From positions 62,001 to 126,000 of the forward strand of contig CAMLMV010000009.1 of assembly GCA_946481275.1 (NCBI GenBank): a stretch of 64,000 nt of DNA, in the 5' to 3' direction. Made by a program: the position numbers and the translations under genes. The DNA is from an uncultured Massilia sp. Lineage in GTDB: Bacteria > Pseudomonadota > Gammaproteobacteria > Burkholderiales > Burkholderiaceae. The notes beneath the pieces were generated by a model. That model was not told the origin of the DNA, did no database searches, and saw nothing but the letters and a program-made list of their open reading frames with translations. The first letter of the stretch is position 1, and every line of letters begins with the position of its first letter. Positions 1 through 8,676 of the stretch are shown here, piece after piece.

Positions 1-198
1 CTTGAGCAGGTCGATCTTGCGCTTGCGGGCGGCGCCATCCAGCGGCGGCACGCCGCTCTTCGCCGCGCTCGACTGCAGGGCGCACTGCGTTTCCAGGCGT
101 GCCAGGCCGTCCCAATCCCCTTCGCGCGCGGCGACAGCCATACGGCTGCTCAGGGCGGCGATGTTTTCATACATTGCGAGGACTTCGTTGGACGTCAT
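1..198 (-). CDS. fliT: FliT-like flagellar export chaperone, 5' part only
   Basis: Partial gene cut by the window edge; 66 codons are visible from an ATG at 198-196, open to position 1. The product starts MTSNEVLAMYENIAALSSRM and continues with an amphipathic helix containing AREGDWDGLARLE. This short helical N-terminus followed by a GDWD-type turn is typical of FliT, the small cytoplasmic chaperone that binds the filament cap protein FliD and helps control flagellar gene expression. The family is usually about 100-120 residues, so roughly half is present. The rest of a flagellar operon would be expected to the left. The call rests on pattern memory of a short, poorly conserved family. Confidence 0.55.
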   Translation of the reverse strand, partial: MTSNEVLAMYENIAALSSRMAVAAREGDWDGLARLETQCALQSSAAKSGVPPLDGAARKRKIDLLK

Positions 199-373
199 GA
201 CTGCGCTCCACCAATTGAGGCAAACTCCGGCCGGATTACCGGTTGTCTGCCTTTTACGGCAGCGTTTTGGAGAACTTTAGGGTTTTCGAAAGATTTTTTT
301 GAAATTTTTTTCGGGGTGCCGCGTTATAGTGCACGCGCATCACCAAACGAACCTGAAAACATAAAGGGACATC

Positions 374-2455
374 ATGAACATCAGCTTGACTCCGATCAAG
401 ACCGCCATCGTCCTCGCGATGTGCGGCACCGCGCTCGTTACCAACGGCGCGAGTGCATCCGGGCAGACCCCGCCCGCAGCCAAGGAGAACGCAAATTCGG
501 CCGGGACTTCGGCCCAGGCCACTTTGCGGCCGGGCGACGATTTCTTTGCCTGGGCCAACAAGGACTGGCTTGCCAAAACGACCATCCCCGAGGACCGCAG
601 CCGCTGGGGCGCGATGGACAACCTGGCGGAGGACACCAACCAGCGCATCGTCAAGCTGATCGAGGCTGTGAGCAACGACAAGAAAGCCGGGCCGGAAGCG
701 CGCAAGGTCGCGGATTACTACAACGCCTACATGGACGAGTCCGCAATCGAGGCGCGCGGCACCGCCCCGCTGAAGCCGCTGCTGGCGCAGATCGGCGCCA
801 TCAAGGACAAGGCGGGCCTCGTGCGTGCGCTGGGCGCGTCCGTGCGGGCCGACGTCGACCCGCTGAACAATACGCATTTTGCGACCGAAAACATCTTCGG
901 CGTCTGGATCTCGCCCGGCCTGCACGACCCGGCCCACAACTGGCCGTACCTGCTGCAGGGCGGCCTGGGCATGCCGGACCGCGCTTATTATCTGGACAAC
1001 AATGAGCGCATGGCCAGCCTGCGCTCGCAGTATCAAAAACACATCGCCGCGATGCTGAAGCTGGCGGGGTACGCGACCACGGACGAGGACGCCGACGCCC
1101 GTGCCGCGAAAATCTTCGCGCTGGAAGTCGACATCGCCAACACGCACGGCACCCGCGCCGACTCGGCCGACGTGCTGAAAGCCGACAACACGTGGACCCG
1201 CAAGGACTTCGCCGCCAACGCGCCGGGCCTCGACTGGGACGCGTTCTTCAAGGCCGCGCGCCTGGGCGACCAGGACAAGTTCATCGTCTGGCATCCCTCC
1301 GCCGTGAAAGGCGAGGCGGCGCTGGTCGACAAGATCGACCTGGCAACGTGGAAGGATTACCTGGCTTTCCACACCATCAACCGCATGGCCAACGTATTGC
1401 CGAAGGCATTCGTCGACCAGCGCTTCGCGTTCTACGGCAAGGCGCTGTCCGGCACGCCGCAGCAATCGATGCGCTGGAAGCGGGCGTTGGGCGCCACGAA
1501 CGAGGCGATGGACGAAGCGGTCGGCAAGATCTACGTCGCGAAATACTTCCCGGCCGAGAACAAGGCGCAGCTGCAGAAGATGGTCGCGAACATCGTGGCG
1601 GCGTTCGGCAAGCGCGTCGACAAGCTCGACTGGATGGCGCCCGCCACCCGCGCCCAGGCGAAGGAAAAGCTGAAGACCCTGTACGTGGGCGTCGGCTATC
1701 CGGACCGGTGGAAATCGTATGCCGGCCTGAAGGTCGATGCCAAGGATGCGTTCGGCAACGCGCTGCGTGCCGAGGCCTTCCACACGGAGCAGGAACTCGC
1801 GAAGCTGCATGCGAAGCCGGACCGTACGGACTGGTCGATGCCGCCGCAGCTCGTCAACGCGGTCAACCTGCCGCTGCAGAACGCGCTGAACTTCCCGGCC
1901 GCCATCCTGCAGCCGCCGTTCTTCGACCCGAAGGCGCCGGATGCCGTCAACTACGGCGCGATCGGCGCCATCATCGGCCACGAGATCAGCCACAGCTTCG
2001 ACGACCAGGGCGCGCAGTTCGATGCCCAGGGCCGCCTGCGCGACTGGTGGACGAAGGAAGACATGGAACACTTCAAGGCTGCGTCCGGGAAGCTCGTCGA
2101 GCAGTACAACGCGTACAAGCCGTACCCGGACCTCGCCGTCAACGGCCAGCTGACCCTGTCCGAAAACCTGGCCGACCTGGCGGGCCTGGAAGCGTCCTAT
2201 GACGCCTATCGCCTCGCCGCGGGCAAGAACGCGTCGGCGGAGAGCGACCGCCAGTTCTTCACCGGCTACGCGCAGAGCTGGCGCACGAAGGCGCGCGAGG
2301 CGGCCGAGCGGCGCGGCATCCTGACGGACGGTCACGCGCCGCCGCAGTACCGCACGGCCACCGTGCGCAACCTGGACGCGTGGTACAAGGCGTTCGACGT
2401 GCAGCCGGGCCAGGCGCTGTATCTGCCGCCGGAGCAGCGCGTACGCGTCTGGTAA
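374..2455 (+). CDS. M13 family zinc metallopeptidase (neprilysin/PepO-like)
   Basis: A 693-residue secreted endopeptidase. Residues 1-30 form a signal peptide (ISLTPIKTAIVLAMCGTALV... then ASAS). The catalytic zinc motif HEISH lies at residues 536-540 and the third ligand is Glu597 in ENLADLAG, the ExxxD motif of M13 peptidases. The N-terminal half is the helical M13_N domain. The start ATG at 374 is preceded by a short purine-rich stretch (aaaggga). It is expected to cleave oligopeptides in the periplasm or outside the cell. The C-terminus ends RVRVW where many family members end CxxW, so the usual last Cys is absent. It stands alone, with divergent fliT upstream and a methyltransferase downstream. 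Confidence 0.93.
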   Translation: MNISLTPIKTAIVLAMCGTALVTNGASASGQTPPAAKENANSAGTSAQATLRPGDDFFAWANKDWLAKTTIPEDRSRWGAMDNLAEDTNQRIVKLIEAVSNDKKAGPEARKVADYYNAYMDESAIEARGTAPLKPLLAQIGAIKDKAGLVRALGASVRADVDPLNNTHFATENIFGVWISPGLHDPAHNWPYLLQGGLGMPDRAYYLDNNERMASLRSQYQKHIAAMLKLAGYATTDEDADARAAKIFALEVDIANTHGTRADSADVLKADNTWTRKDFAANAPGLDWDAFFKAARLGDQDKFIVWHPSAVKGEAALVDKIDLATWKDYLAFHTINRMANVLPKAFVDQRFAFYGKALSGTPQQSMRWKRALGATNEAMDEAVGKIYVAKYFPAENKAQLQKMVANIVAAFGKRVDKLDWMAPATRAQAKEKLKTLYVGVGYPDRWKSYAGLKVDAKDAFGNALRAEAFHTEQELAKLHAKPDRTDWSMPPQLVNAVNLPLQNALNFPAAILQPPFFDPKAPDAVNYGAIGAIIGHEISHSFDDQGAQFDAQGRLRDWWTKEDMEHFKAASGKLVEQYNAYKPYPDLAVNGQLTLSENLADLAGLEASYDAYRLAAGKNASAESDRQFFTGYAQSWRTKAREAAERRGILTDGHAPPQYRTATVRNLDAWYKAFDVQPGQALYLPPEQRVRVW

Positions 2456-2546
2456 GCCCGGATTTTATGTCTGGCGGGTAATCTGCGCCGGTCGGAAAGA
2501 GGCTCGGACTAGAATGGTCCGGGCATCTTTCATCGTGGTTCTTGCT

Positions 2547-3227
2547 ATGAAACAGCATTATCTCGACGTCGACCGGCGCATCATCCATCACTTTGCACCT
2601 ATGATCGAAGACGACGACTACGAAGACATCACGCGGCGCACGCTGCATCATTACGACGACAACGCGCGCCGCTTCTTTGCCGGCACCATCGACCACGACG
2701 TCAGCCAGAACATCGAGGCGCTGCTGGGCGCAATCGAGGTGCCGGCGCCGTACACCATCCTCGATTTCGGCTGCGGCCCCGGCCGCGACTTGAAAACGTT
2801 CACGGCGCTGGGTCACCACGCGATCGGCCTGGACGGCAGCGAACGATTCGTCGAGATGGCCCGCGCGTACAGCGGTTGCGAGGTGTGGCACCAGAACTTC
2901 ATCGACCTGCATTTGCCGGCCGCGACGTTCGACGGCATCTTCGCCAACGCGTCGCTGTTCCACGTGCCGCGCGAGGTGTTGCCGAAAGTGCTGAAGACAT
3001 TGTGTGCGGCGCTGAAACCGGACGGCGTGCTGTTCAGCTCGAACCCGCGCGGCCATAACGAGGAGGGCTGGAACGGGCCGCGCTACGGCTGTTTCCACGA
3101 TTACGCCGCGTGGGAGCGCTATGTCGTTGCTGCCGGCTTCGTGCCGCTGCGCCACTATTACCGCCCGGAAGGCTTGCCGCGCGACCAGCAGCCCTGGCTC
3201 GCGAGTGTGTGGCGCAAGGCAAGTTAA
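2547..3227 (+). CDS. class I SAM-dependent methyltransferase
   Basis: A 226-residue soluble protein with the Rossmann-type SAM-binding motif ILDFGCGPGRD near residues 68-78, followed by GLDGSERFVEMA for the second strand. It matches the Methyltransf_11/25 type. The substrate cannot be told from sequence. An in-frame ATG exists at 2514, but it overlaps a TAGAAT box (2510-2515) that looks like a sigma70 -10 element, and the 11 extra residues are hydrophobic and unlike the family. I therefore prefer the ATG at 2547. It is a single gene; csbD follows about 100 bp downstream behind its own leader. Confidence 0.82.
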   Translation: MKQHYLDVDRRIIHHFAPMIEDDDYEDITRRTLHHYDDNARRFFAGTIDHDVSQNIEALLGAIEVPAPYTILDFGCGPGRDLKTFTALGHHAIGLDGSERFVEMARAYSGCEVWHQNFIDLHLPAATFDGIFANASLFHVPREVLPKVLKTLCAALKPDGVLFSSNPRGHNEEGWNGPRYGCFHDYAAWERYVVAAGFVPLRHYYRPEGLPRDQQPWLASVWRKAS

Positions 3228-3331
3228 TCCTTTGTTAGTTTGCGTACAGAATGAAGATCGCCATCCCATTATCCTGAATGCATCCCGCTTGATTCCGCAA
3301 GCGGTCTTTACTCATCAAGGAGGATTCCGAC

Positions 3332-3511
3332 ATGAACGACGACCAAATCAAAGGTAAAGCCAAGGATATCGGCGGCAAGATTCAGGAAGAAGTCGGCAAG
3401 GCTGTCGGCAGCAGCGAACAGCAGGCCAAGGGTCTGTCCAAGCAGGTCGAAGGCAAGGTGCAGGAAAAAGCCGGCGATCTGCGTGACGCGATCAACAAGG
3501 GCAACCGCTGA
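3332..3511 (+). CDS. CsbD family stress-response protein
   Basis: A 59-residue, highly charged, cysteine-free protein: MNDDQIKGKAKDIGGKIQEE and so on, ending AINKGNR. The DQIKGKAKDIGGKIQEEVGKAVGS opening and the repeated K-G-K-x-x-E-K-A-G-D pattern are diagnostic of CsbD/YjbJ, abundant helical proteins induced by general stress in many bacteria. A strong ribosome-binding site (aaggagga, 3316-3323) precedes the ATG. A perfect intrinsic terminator follows at 3536-3564. Molecular function of the family is unknown. Confidence 0.93.
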   Translation: MNDDQIKGKAKDIGGKIQEEVGKAVGSSEQQAKGLSKQVEGKVQEKAGDLRDAINKGNR

Positions 3512-3535
3512 TCCACGCGTTTCGCCCGCATGACC

Positions 3536-3564
3536 AACGGCCGCCGCGTGCGGCCGTTTTCTTT
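3536..3564 (+). terminator. intrinsic terminator of csbD
   Basis: Perfect 9-bp stem, AACGGCCGC (3536-3544) with GCGGCCGTT (3550-3558), 5-nt loop, then TTCTTT. It sits between the convergent csbD and permease genes and probably ends csbD transcription. Its T-rich run overlaps the last codons of the minus-strand gene. Confidence 0.8.
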
Positions 3565-4630
3565 ACCCGTCGGGCCGGTCGCCGAGGATATCTTCCACGT
3601 ACAGCTTGTCGATGACCACCATCAACATGGCCGTCAACGGCGTCGCCAGCGCGATCCCCGCAAAGCCGAACAGGCTGCCGAACACGAGCTGCATGACGAT
3701 GGTGAGGGCGGGCGGAATCTCGACCGCGCGCGCTTCGACGAGCGGCTGCAGCACATAGCCTTCGACCGTCTGGATGGCGAGGAACAGCAGCACCGTGTAC
3801 AGCGCCAGGTCGGGACTGATCGACAGCGCGATCAATACCGCCGGCACGCCCGCCATGATCGGGCCGATGTAGGGGATGAAGTCGAGCAGCCCGGCGATGA
3901 TGCCGAGGATCAGCCCCAGCGGCACGCCCAGCAGCGTGAGTCCGCCCGCCGTCGCGGCGCCGACGATCAGCATCGACAGCGACTTGCCGATCAGCCAGCG
4001 CGCCAGGGTGTCGCCGATGTCGTCCATCACTTGCACGGCACGTTCGCGCTTGTCCTGCGGTACGAGCTTCACGATGCCCCGCTTGTACTGGCGCGGCGAC
4101 AGCGCGAAATAGATACCCACGAACATGATGATGGCGACGTTGCCGATCGCGCCGAGCACGCCGCCGAAAAAGATGCCCGCGTTCGGCACGAACTGCTGCA
4201 TCGACCCGATGAGCTCCTTCGCATCCGGCAGGTCGGCGGCGATGCGCGCGAGCAGGGGCTTGCTCTCCACCATCTGGCGCAGGCGCTGCAGCGATTGCGG
4301 AATCTGCTTCGCCAGCTCGGTCGACTGCTCCGCGATCTGCGGCGCCATGGCCCACCCGCCCAGACCGATGACGAGCAGCAGCCCCAGCACGACGACGACG
4401 AGCGCGAGCTTGCGGTTCCAGCCGAAGCGCCGGCACAGGATCGCGCTCAGTTCGTACAACAGCACGGCGAACAGGACGCAGGCAAAGAGCAGCAACAGCG
4501 CGTCGATGGCGAGCACGACGGCCGCGACGAGGGCGAGGAACAGCACCGCGATGCCGTCGACGAGGACGAAGCGGCGCATCAGTTTGCGCTGGGCCGGCTT
4601 GACGGCGGGGGAGGAGGGCGTGTCGTTCAT
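3563..4630 (-). CDS. AI-2E family transporter (PerM/YdiK-like permease)
   Basis: A 355-residue inner-membrane protein with about eight hydrophobic segments, two at residues 25-70, one near 85-105 and the rest after residue 165. It carries the family signatures GLLDFIPYIGPIMAGVPAVL and LATPLTAMLMVVIDKLYV near the C-terminus. Known members include the autoinducer-2 exporter TqsA and Na+/H+ or unassigned exporters, so the substrate is open. The start at 4630 gives the usual soluble N-terminal extension. Upstream of it lies a REP-like palindrome (4701-4740). Confidence 0.88.
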   Translation of the reverse strand: MNDTPSSPAVKPAQRKLMRRFVLVDGIAVLFLALVAAVVLAIDALLLLFACVLFAVLLYELSAILCRRFGWNRKLALVVVVLGLLLVIGLGGWAMAPQIAEQSTELAKQIPQSLQRLRQMVESKPLLARIAADLPDAKELIGSMQQFVPNAGIFFGGVLGAIGNVAIIMFVGIYFALSPRQYKRGIVKLVPQDKRERAVQVMDDIGDTLARWLIGKSLSMLIVGAATAGGLTLLGVPLGLILGIIAGLLDFIPYIGPIMAGVPAVLIALSISPDLALYTVLLFLAIQTVEGYVLQPLVEARAVEIPPALTIVMQLVFGSLFGFAGIALATPLTAMLMVVIDKLYVEDILGDRPDG

Positions 4631-4700
4631 GACAGAATGCTATCAGCCGCGCGGTTCGACCGTCGCGCGGCTGACTGTCAACTGCCGCGGGCTGAAATTC

Positions 4701-4740
4701 GGGGTCAGGGCCCAAAAAAGCAAATTCGGGCCCTGACCCC
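4701..4740. repeat. REP-like perfect palindrome
   Basis: A perfect 13-bp inverted repeat: GGGGTCAGGGCCC (4701-4713) and GGGCCCTGACCCC (4728-4740), separated by a 14-nt A-rich loop. It lies in the gap between the permease start and the S9 peptidase end, both on the minus strand. There is no T tract on either side, so it is a poor intrinsic terminator. The GGGGTCAG core resembles short extragenic palindromes I associate with Oxalobacteraceae genomes; that link is from memory and needs a genome-wide count. Confidence 0.7.
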
Positions 4741-4744
4741 TGCC

Positions 4745-6964
4745 TTATTTCGGCTCGGTCCCGCCCAGGTGCTTCTTGAAGAACGCCTCGATCAGGCCAT
4801 ACACGTGACGCTGGCCCGCGCGCGACGAAATGCCGTGCTTGGCGCCCGGATACGTCATCAGCTCGAAGCGGACGTTGCGGTTGACGAGCGCGTCGATCAG
4901 GCGCGTCGAGTTCGTGAACAGGACGTTGTCGTCGGCCATGCCGTGTACCAGCAGCAGCGGCGACTTGAGGCCGTCCAGGTGCGCGAACACGCCGCTGCGC
5001 TCGTAGGCGGCCGGGTCCGACTGCGGCGTCGCGCCCACGAACTGCTCCGTGTAGTGCGTGTCGTACAGCGCCCAGTCCGTCACCGGCGCCACCGACACGC
5101 CCATCGCGATCTTGTCCGAGCCAGCCTCCAGCAGGCGCAGGGTCATAAAGCCCCCATAGCTCCAGCCGAACACGCCCACGCGCTTCGGATCGACGAAGCT
5201 CTGCTGCGCCAGCCAGTCGATGCCCGTCAGCTGGTCCTCGACTTCATGCGCGCCGAGGTTGCCGTAGATGACGTCGGTGAACGCGCGCTCGCGGCGCGAC
5301 GAGCCGCGGTTGTCCAGCACGAACACGACAAAGCCCTGCTGCGCCATGTACTGGTTGAACAGGTTGCCCCACTGGCGCGTCACGCGCTGCGAGTGCGGGC
5401 CGCCGTACGTGAACAGGAAGACCGGGTAGCGCTTCGTGGCGTCGAAGTTCGCCGGCTTGATCATCGAGTAGTACAGCGTCTGGCCGTCGTGCGCCTTGAT
5501 GCTGCCGTATTCGGTCGGCAGGTGGTCCTTCGCGTAGTTCGCGTACGGGTGCTGGGCGTTCAGCTCGTTGTGTTCGAGCCACTCGACCATGCTGCCGTCC
5601 GCGCGGCGGATCGACACTTGCGGCGGCGTGTTCGGATCGGAGAACGTGTCCACGAACACCTTGCCGTTGCGGGCAAACACGTCTTCGTGCCAGCCGTCCT
5701 GCTTCGTCAGCCGGACCGGCTTGTTCGCATTGCTGCCGTCCAGGTTCAGCACGTAGGTCTGCTTGTCGATGACGGCATCCTTGTTCGACGCGATATAGAC
5801 CTTGCCTGCCTGCTCGTCGACGGCGAGGATGTTGTCGACGCCCCATTCTCCGCTGGAGATCGGGTGCAGCAGCTTGCCGGACAGGTCGTACAGGTACAGA
5901 TGCTTGCGGCCGCTGCGCTCGGAGGCCCAGATGAAGGCCTTCTGGCGGCCGAGGAAGCGCAGGTCGTCGTGGATGCTGACCCAGGTCTTCGACGTCTCCG
6001 TCAGCAGCGGGCGCTGGGCGAGAGAAGCGGCATCGACGGCGACGAGGTCCAGGCGCTTCTGGTCGCGCGACTGGCGCTGGTAGACGAGCGTCTTCGCATC
6101 GGCGCTCCAGTCGGCGCGCACGAGGTAGATGTCCTTCTCGGGGCCGAGGTCGACCTTCTTCTGCGCGCCCGTCGCCGGGTTCACGATCATCAGGTCGATC
6201 TCGACGTTCTTCGCGCCCGCGGCGGGGTAGCGCTGGTCGATGACTTCCGTGCGGTCGGCAAAGATCTCGAAGCGGCGCGCGACAGGGACCTGCGCCTCGT
6301 CGTAGCGGCGGTAGGCGATGGCGGAATCGTCCGGCGCCCAGTAATAGCCCGTGTGCTGGTCCATCTCTTCCTGCGCGACGAATTCCGCTTCGCCATTGTG
6401 CACGGTGCCCTTGCCGTCCGTCGTCAGCTGGCGCTCCTGGCCCGTCGCCAGGTCGATGACGAACAGGTTCTGGTCGCGCACGTACGAGACGTAGCGGCCT
6501 TTCGGCGAAATCTTCGGGTCGCCCACGTTGCCCGAGGCGACCTTGCGCGCGGCTTCCGGCCGGTTGACGTCGACGAGGTACAGGTCGCCCGCGATCGGCA
6601 CGAGCAGCTGCTTGCCGTCCGGCGACCAGCTATAGCTCAGGATGCCGGACAGGCTGGCCGTGCGGGCGCGCTCGCGCCTTGCCTTCTCTTCCAGCGACAG
6701 GTTCTCGTTCGGGACCAGCTGCTTGGAGTCGACCAGGCGGTGCGTGGTCTTGTCCTTCATGTTGAATTCCCACAGGTCCAGCTGGAACTGGTTGTCGGCG
6801 CGTCCGCGCAGGAACGTGACGCGTTCGCCGTCGGGCGAGACGCGCAGGCTGCGGACGCCTGGACCGGCCAACGCCGGGTCGGCGTGGATACGGTCCAGCG
6901 TCAGCCGTTCCGCCGATGCGGGAACGGCCGACAATGCGGCTAAAAGGCAGAGAAGAAGGCGCAT
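4745..6964 (-). CDS. S9 family peptidase (DPP IV-like prolyl oligopeptidase)
   Basis: A 739-residue secreted serine peptidase. It has a signal peptide (MRLLLCLLAALSAVPASA) at residues 1-18, a long beta-propeller DPPIV_N-type region, then an alpha/beta-hydrolase domain. The nucleophile is Ser602 in GWSYGG; the acid is Asp678/679 in GMADDN and His710 in AKHG. The S9B family removes dipeptides with a penultimate Pro or Ala. An open frame extends 75 codons upstream to 7189, but that stretch is not protein-like and would hide the signal peptide, so I chose the ATG at 6964. Confidence 0.93.
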   Translation of the reverse strand: MRLLLCLLAALSAVPASAERLTLDRIHADPALAGPGVRSLRVSPDGERVTFLRGRADNQFQLDLWEFNMKDKTTHRLVDSKQLVPNENLSLEEKARRERARTASLSGILSYSWSPDGKQLLVPIAGDLYLVDVNRPEAARKVASGNVGDPKISPKGRYVSYVRDQNLFVIDLATGQERQLTTDGKGTVHNGEAEFVAQEEMDQHTGYYWAPDDSAIAYRRYDEAQVPVARRFEIFADRTEVIDQRYPAAGAKNVEIDLMIVNPATGAQKKVDLGPEKDIYLVRADWSADAKTLVYQRQSRDQKRLDLVAVDAASLAQRPLLTETSKTWVSIHDDLRFLGRQKAFIWASERSGRKHLYLYDLSGKLLHPISSGEWGVDNILAVDEQAGKVYIASNKDAVIDKQTYVLNLDGSNANKPVRLTKQDGWHEDVFARNGKVFVDTFSDPNTPPQVSIRRADGSMVEWLEHNELNAQHPYANYAKDHLPTEYGSIKAHDGQTLYYSMIKPANFDATKRYPVFLFTYGGPHSQRVTRQWGNLFNQYMAQQGFVVFVLDNRGSSRRERAFTDVIYGNLGAHEVEDQLTGIDWLAQQSFVDPKRVGVFGWSYGGFMTLRLLEAGSDKIAMGVSVAPVTDWALYDTHYTEQFVGATPQSDPAAYERSGVFAHLDGLKSPLLLVHGMADDNVLFTNSTRLIDALVNRNVRFELMTYPGAKHGISSRAGQRHVYGLIEAFFKKHLGGTEPK

Positions 6965-7088
6965 GGGGTTCTTGGGTAAAGATTTGGAAAATTTATGATG
7001 TGCAACGGCCGAACGATACCAGAGTCGTCCGCGAAAAGCTGTAAAGACGGCGGGCGGGAAGGAAGGAATGATGGACGAACTGTAATGT

Positions 7089-7205
7089 TTGCATCTGCTG
7101 CGATGCACTATGATCGTTTCGTCGGCCCCCAATGCCGACAATAGGATGAAACTCTCTCCTAGGGTTACGCCGATGGATTCCCCGTCCATCGGCTTTTTTT
7201 TTGCG
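7089..7205 (+). ncRNA. candidate small RNA ending in a strong plus-strand terminator
   Basis: Between two minus-strand genes there is a plus-strand run of three hairpins: GCATC/GATGC (7091-7105), GTCGGC/GCCGAC (7121-7139) and the terminator GCCGATGGA/TCCATCGGC (7169-7193) followed by nine T. No plus-strand gene precedes it, and the terminator cannot serve either neighbour because its T tract lies on the wrong side for them. TATGAT at 7109-7114 could be a -10 box, which would give a transcript of about 80 nt from near 7121. The -35 match is poor, so the start is uncertain. Confidence 0.45.
7169..7202 (+). terminator. intrinsic terminator, plus-strand sense
   Basis: Perfect 9-bp stem GCCGATGGA (7169-7177) with TCCATCGGC (7185-7193), loop TTCCCCG, then nine T (7194-7202). 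It is a textbook terminator on the plus strand, placed four bases before the end of the minus-strand MATE gene. Confidence 0.88.
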
Positions 7206-8612
7206 TCAGGCGATCTCGCGGATGCGCAGCTTCGACAGCTGGTTCAGCGACCACGCCAGCAGCACGGCGGCCACGGTCAGACCCAGCACGAGGCCGATCC
7301 AGAAGCCGGTGGCGGCCATCGGCTTGCCCGGCGACCACGGGAACCAGTCCGGTGCCAGCCCGAGGATCCAGCCGACGGGCAGCGCCACGCCCCAGAACGC
7401 GATCATCTGGATCACCATCGGCGAACGCGTCACCTTGTAGCCGCGGATGGCCGAGGCGGCCGCCACCTGCGTGGAATCGGACAGCTGGAACAGCGCGGCG
7501 AACAGCAGCAGCATCACGCACGTGGCCTGCACGGCCGCGTCGGACGTGTACATCGCCGCGATCTGCCAGCGGAAGAGGGCGATGCCGATCGCCGACAGCA
7601 GGCCGAACGCGATGCACATGCCCGTGCCCACCCACGCGACGAAGCGCGCGCGCACCGGATTGCCTTCGCCCATCGCCTGGCCCACGCGGGTCAGCGCGCC
7701 GATGCCGAAGCTCAGCGGCACCATGAACACGAGCGACACGAAGTTCAGCGCGATCTGGTGCGCCGATACTTCGATCACGCCGAAGCGCGCCACGAGCAGG
7801 CTGATGATGCCGAACGCGCTGACCTCGGCGAAGTGCGTGACGCCGATGGGCAAGCCAAGTCGCAGCATGCTGCCGATCTCTTTCCAGTTCGGGCCTTCCC
7901 AGCGCGTGAACGGATACGTCCGGCGGTAGGCGGGAGAGACCCTGATCCACAGGACCATCGCGCCGAGCATCAGCCACATCCCGCTGGCCGTCGACACGGC
8001 GCAGCCCAGCGCGCCCAGCTTGGGCAGGCCGAATTCGCCGAAGATGAACAGCCAGTTCATGCCGATGTTGTACAGCAGGCCGGCGATGGCGATGATCATG
8101 ATCGGCTTGGTCTGGTTGATGCTCGTCGTATAGCCGTACAGCGCGCGGTAGCAGGCGAACGCGGGCATGCCGAGGCTGATGATGTGCAGGAACGCCGACG
8201 CACGGTCCGCGACCGCCTGGTCCAGGCCGATATGGTCGAACACGAGCGTGCACAGGTTCGCCGCGAGACAGCCGGCGACGCCGACGCCGAGGCCCATCCA
8301 CAGCGATTCGCGCACGGAGTGGGAGATGCGGTCGAAGCGGGCGGCGCCCATCTCGTGCGAGACGACGGAGTTCACGGCCATCATGATGCCCATGACGGTC
8401 ACGAGGATGATGGACCACACGGACGTGCCGAGCGACACGGCGGCGAGCTCTTCGGCGCTGACGTGGCCCGTCATGGCGACGTCCGCCACGCCCATCCCGA
8501 CGGTCGCGAGCTGGCCCACGAGCATGGGCCACGACAGCCGCCACAACGTGGCGAGCTCGGTGCGGACGGGATGCGCCGCAAGGGCGCCGGTGCTGGACAG
8601 GTTGGACGTCAT
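7206..8612 (-). CDS. MATE family multidrug efflux transporter
   Basis: A 468-residue inner-membrane antiporter with about 12 predicted helices and two homologous halves. Typical MATE stretches include SWPMLVGQLATVGMGVADVAMTGH at the start and PLSFGIGALTRVGQAMGEGN in the second half. NorM-type members export cationic drugs in exchange for Na+ or H+. It is a single gene: the S9 peptidase lies downstream on the same strand, across the intergenic small-RNA candidate, and the cytochrome c gene ends upstream. Confidence 0.92.
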   Translation of the reverse strand: MTSNLSSTGALAAHPVRTELATLWRLSWPMLVGQLATVGMGVADVAMTGHVSAEELAAVSLGTSVWSIILVTVMGIMMAVNSVVSHEMGAARFDRISHSVRESLWMGLGVGVAGCLAANLCTLVFDHIGLDQAVADRASAFLHIISLGMPAFACYRALYGYTTSINQTKPIMIIAIAGLLYNIGMNWLFIFGEFGLPKLGALGCAVSTASGMWLMLGAMVLWIRVSPAYRRTYPFTRWEGPNWKEIGSMLRLGLPIGVTHFAEVSAFGIISLLVARFGVIEVSAHQIALNFVSLVFMVPLSFGIGALTRVGQAMGEGNPVRARFVAWVGTGMCIAFGLLSAIGIALFRWQIAAMYTSDAAVQATCVMLLLFAALFQLSDSTQVAAASAIRGYKVTRSPMVIQMIAFWGVALPVGWILGLAPDWFPWSPGKPMAATGFWIGLVLGLTVAAVLLAWSLNQLSKLRIREIA

Positions 8613-8676
8613 GGATCGGCTTGCTGGGGAAACCGATCATTTTACTGAGGAATGGCCGACGCCGTGTGACGCTTGC

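Noticed and set aside
254..2335. Long minus-strand open frame opposite the M13 peptidase
   Set aside because: Arg/Val-rich translation typical of antisense frames in high-GC DNA; the plus strand carries a complete zinc peptidase with signal peptide.
3530..6943. Plus-strand open frame of 1137 codons across two minus-strand genes
   Set aside because: It spans the permease, the palindrome and the S9 peptidase; composition is antisense-like and has no motifs.
7151..7202. Riboswitch at the CTAGGG stretch before the terminator
   Set aside because: Only a short resemblance to the CUAGGG box of guanidine-I aptamers; the other conserved blocks are missing and no plus-strand gene follows.
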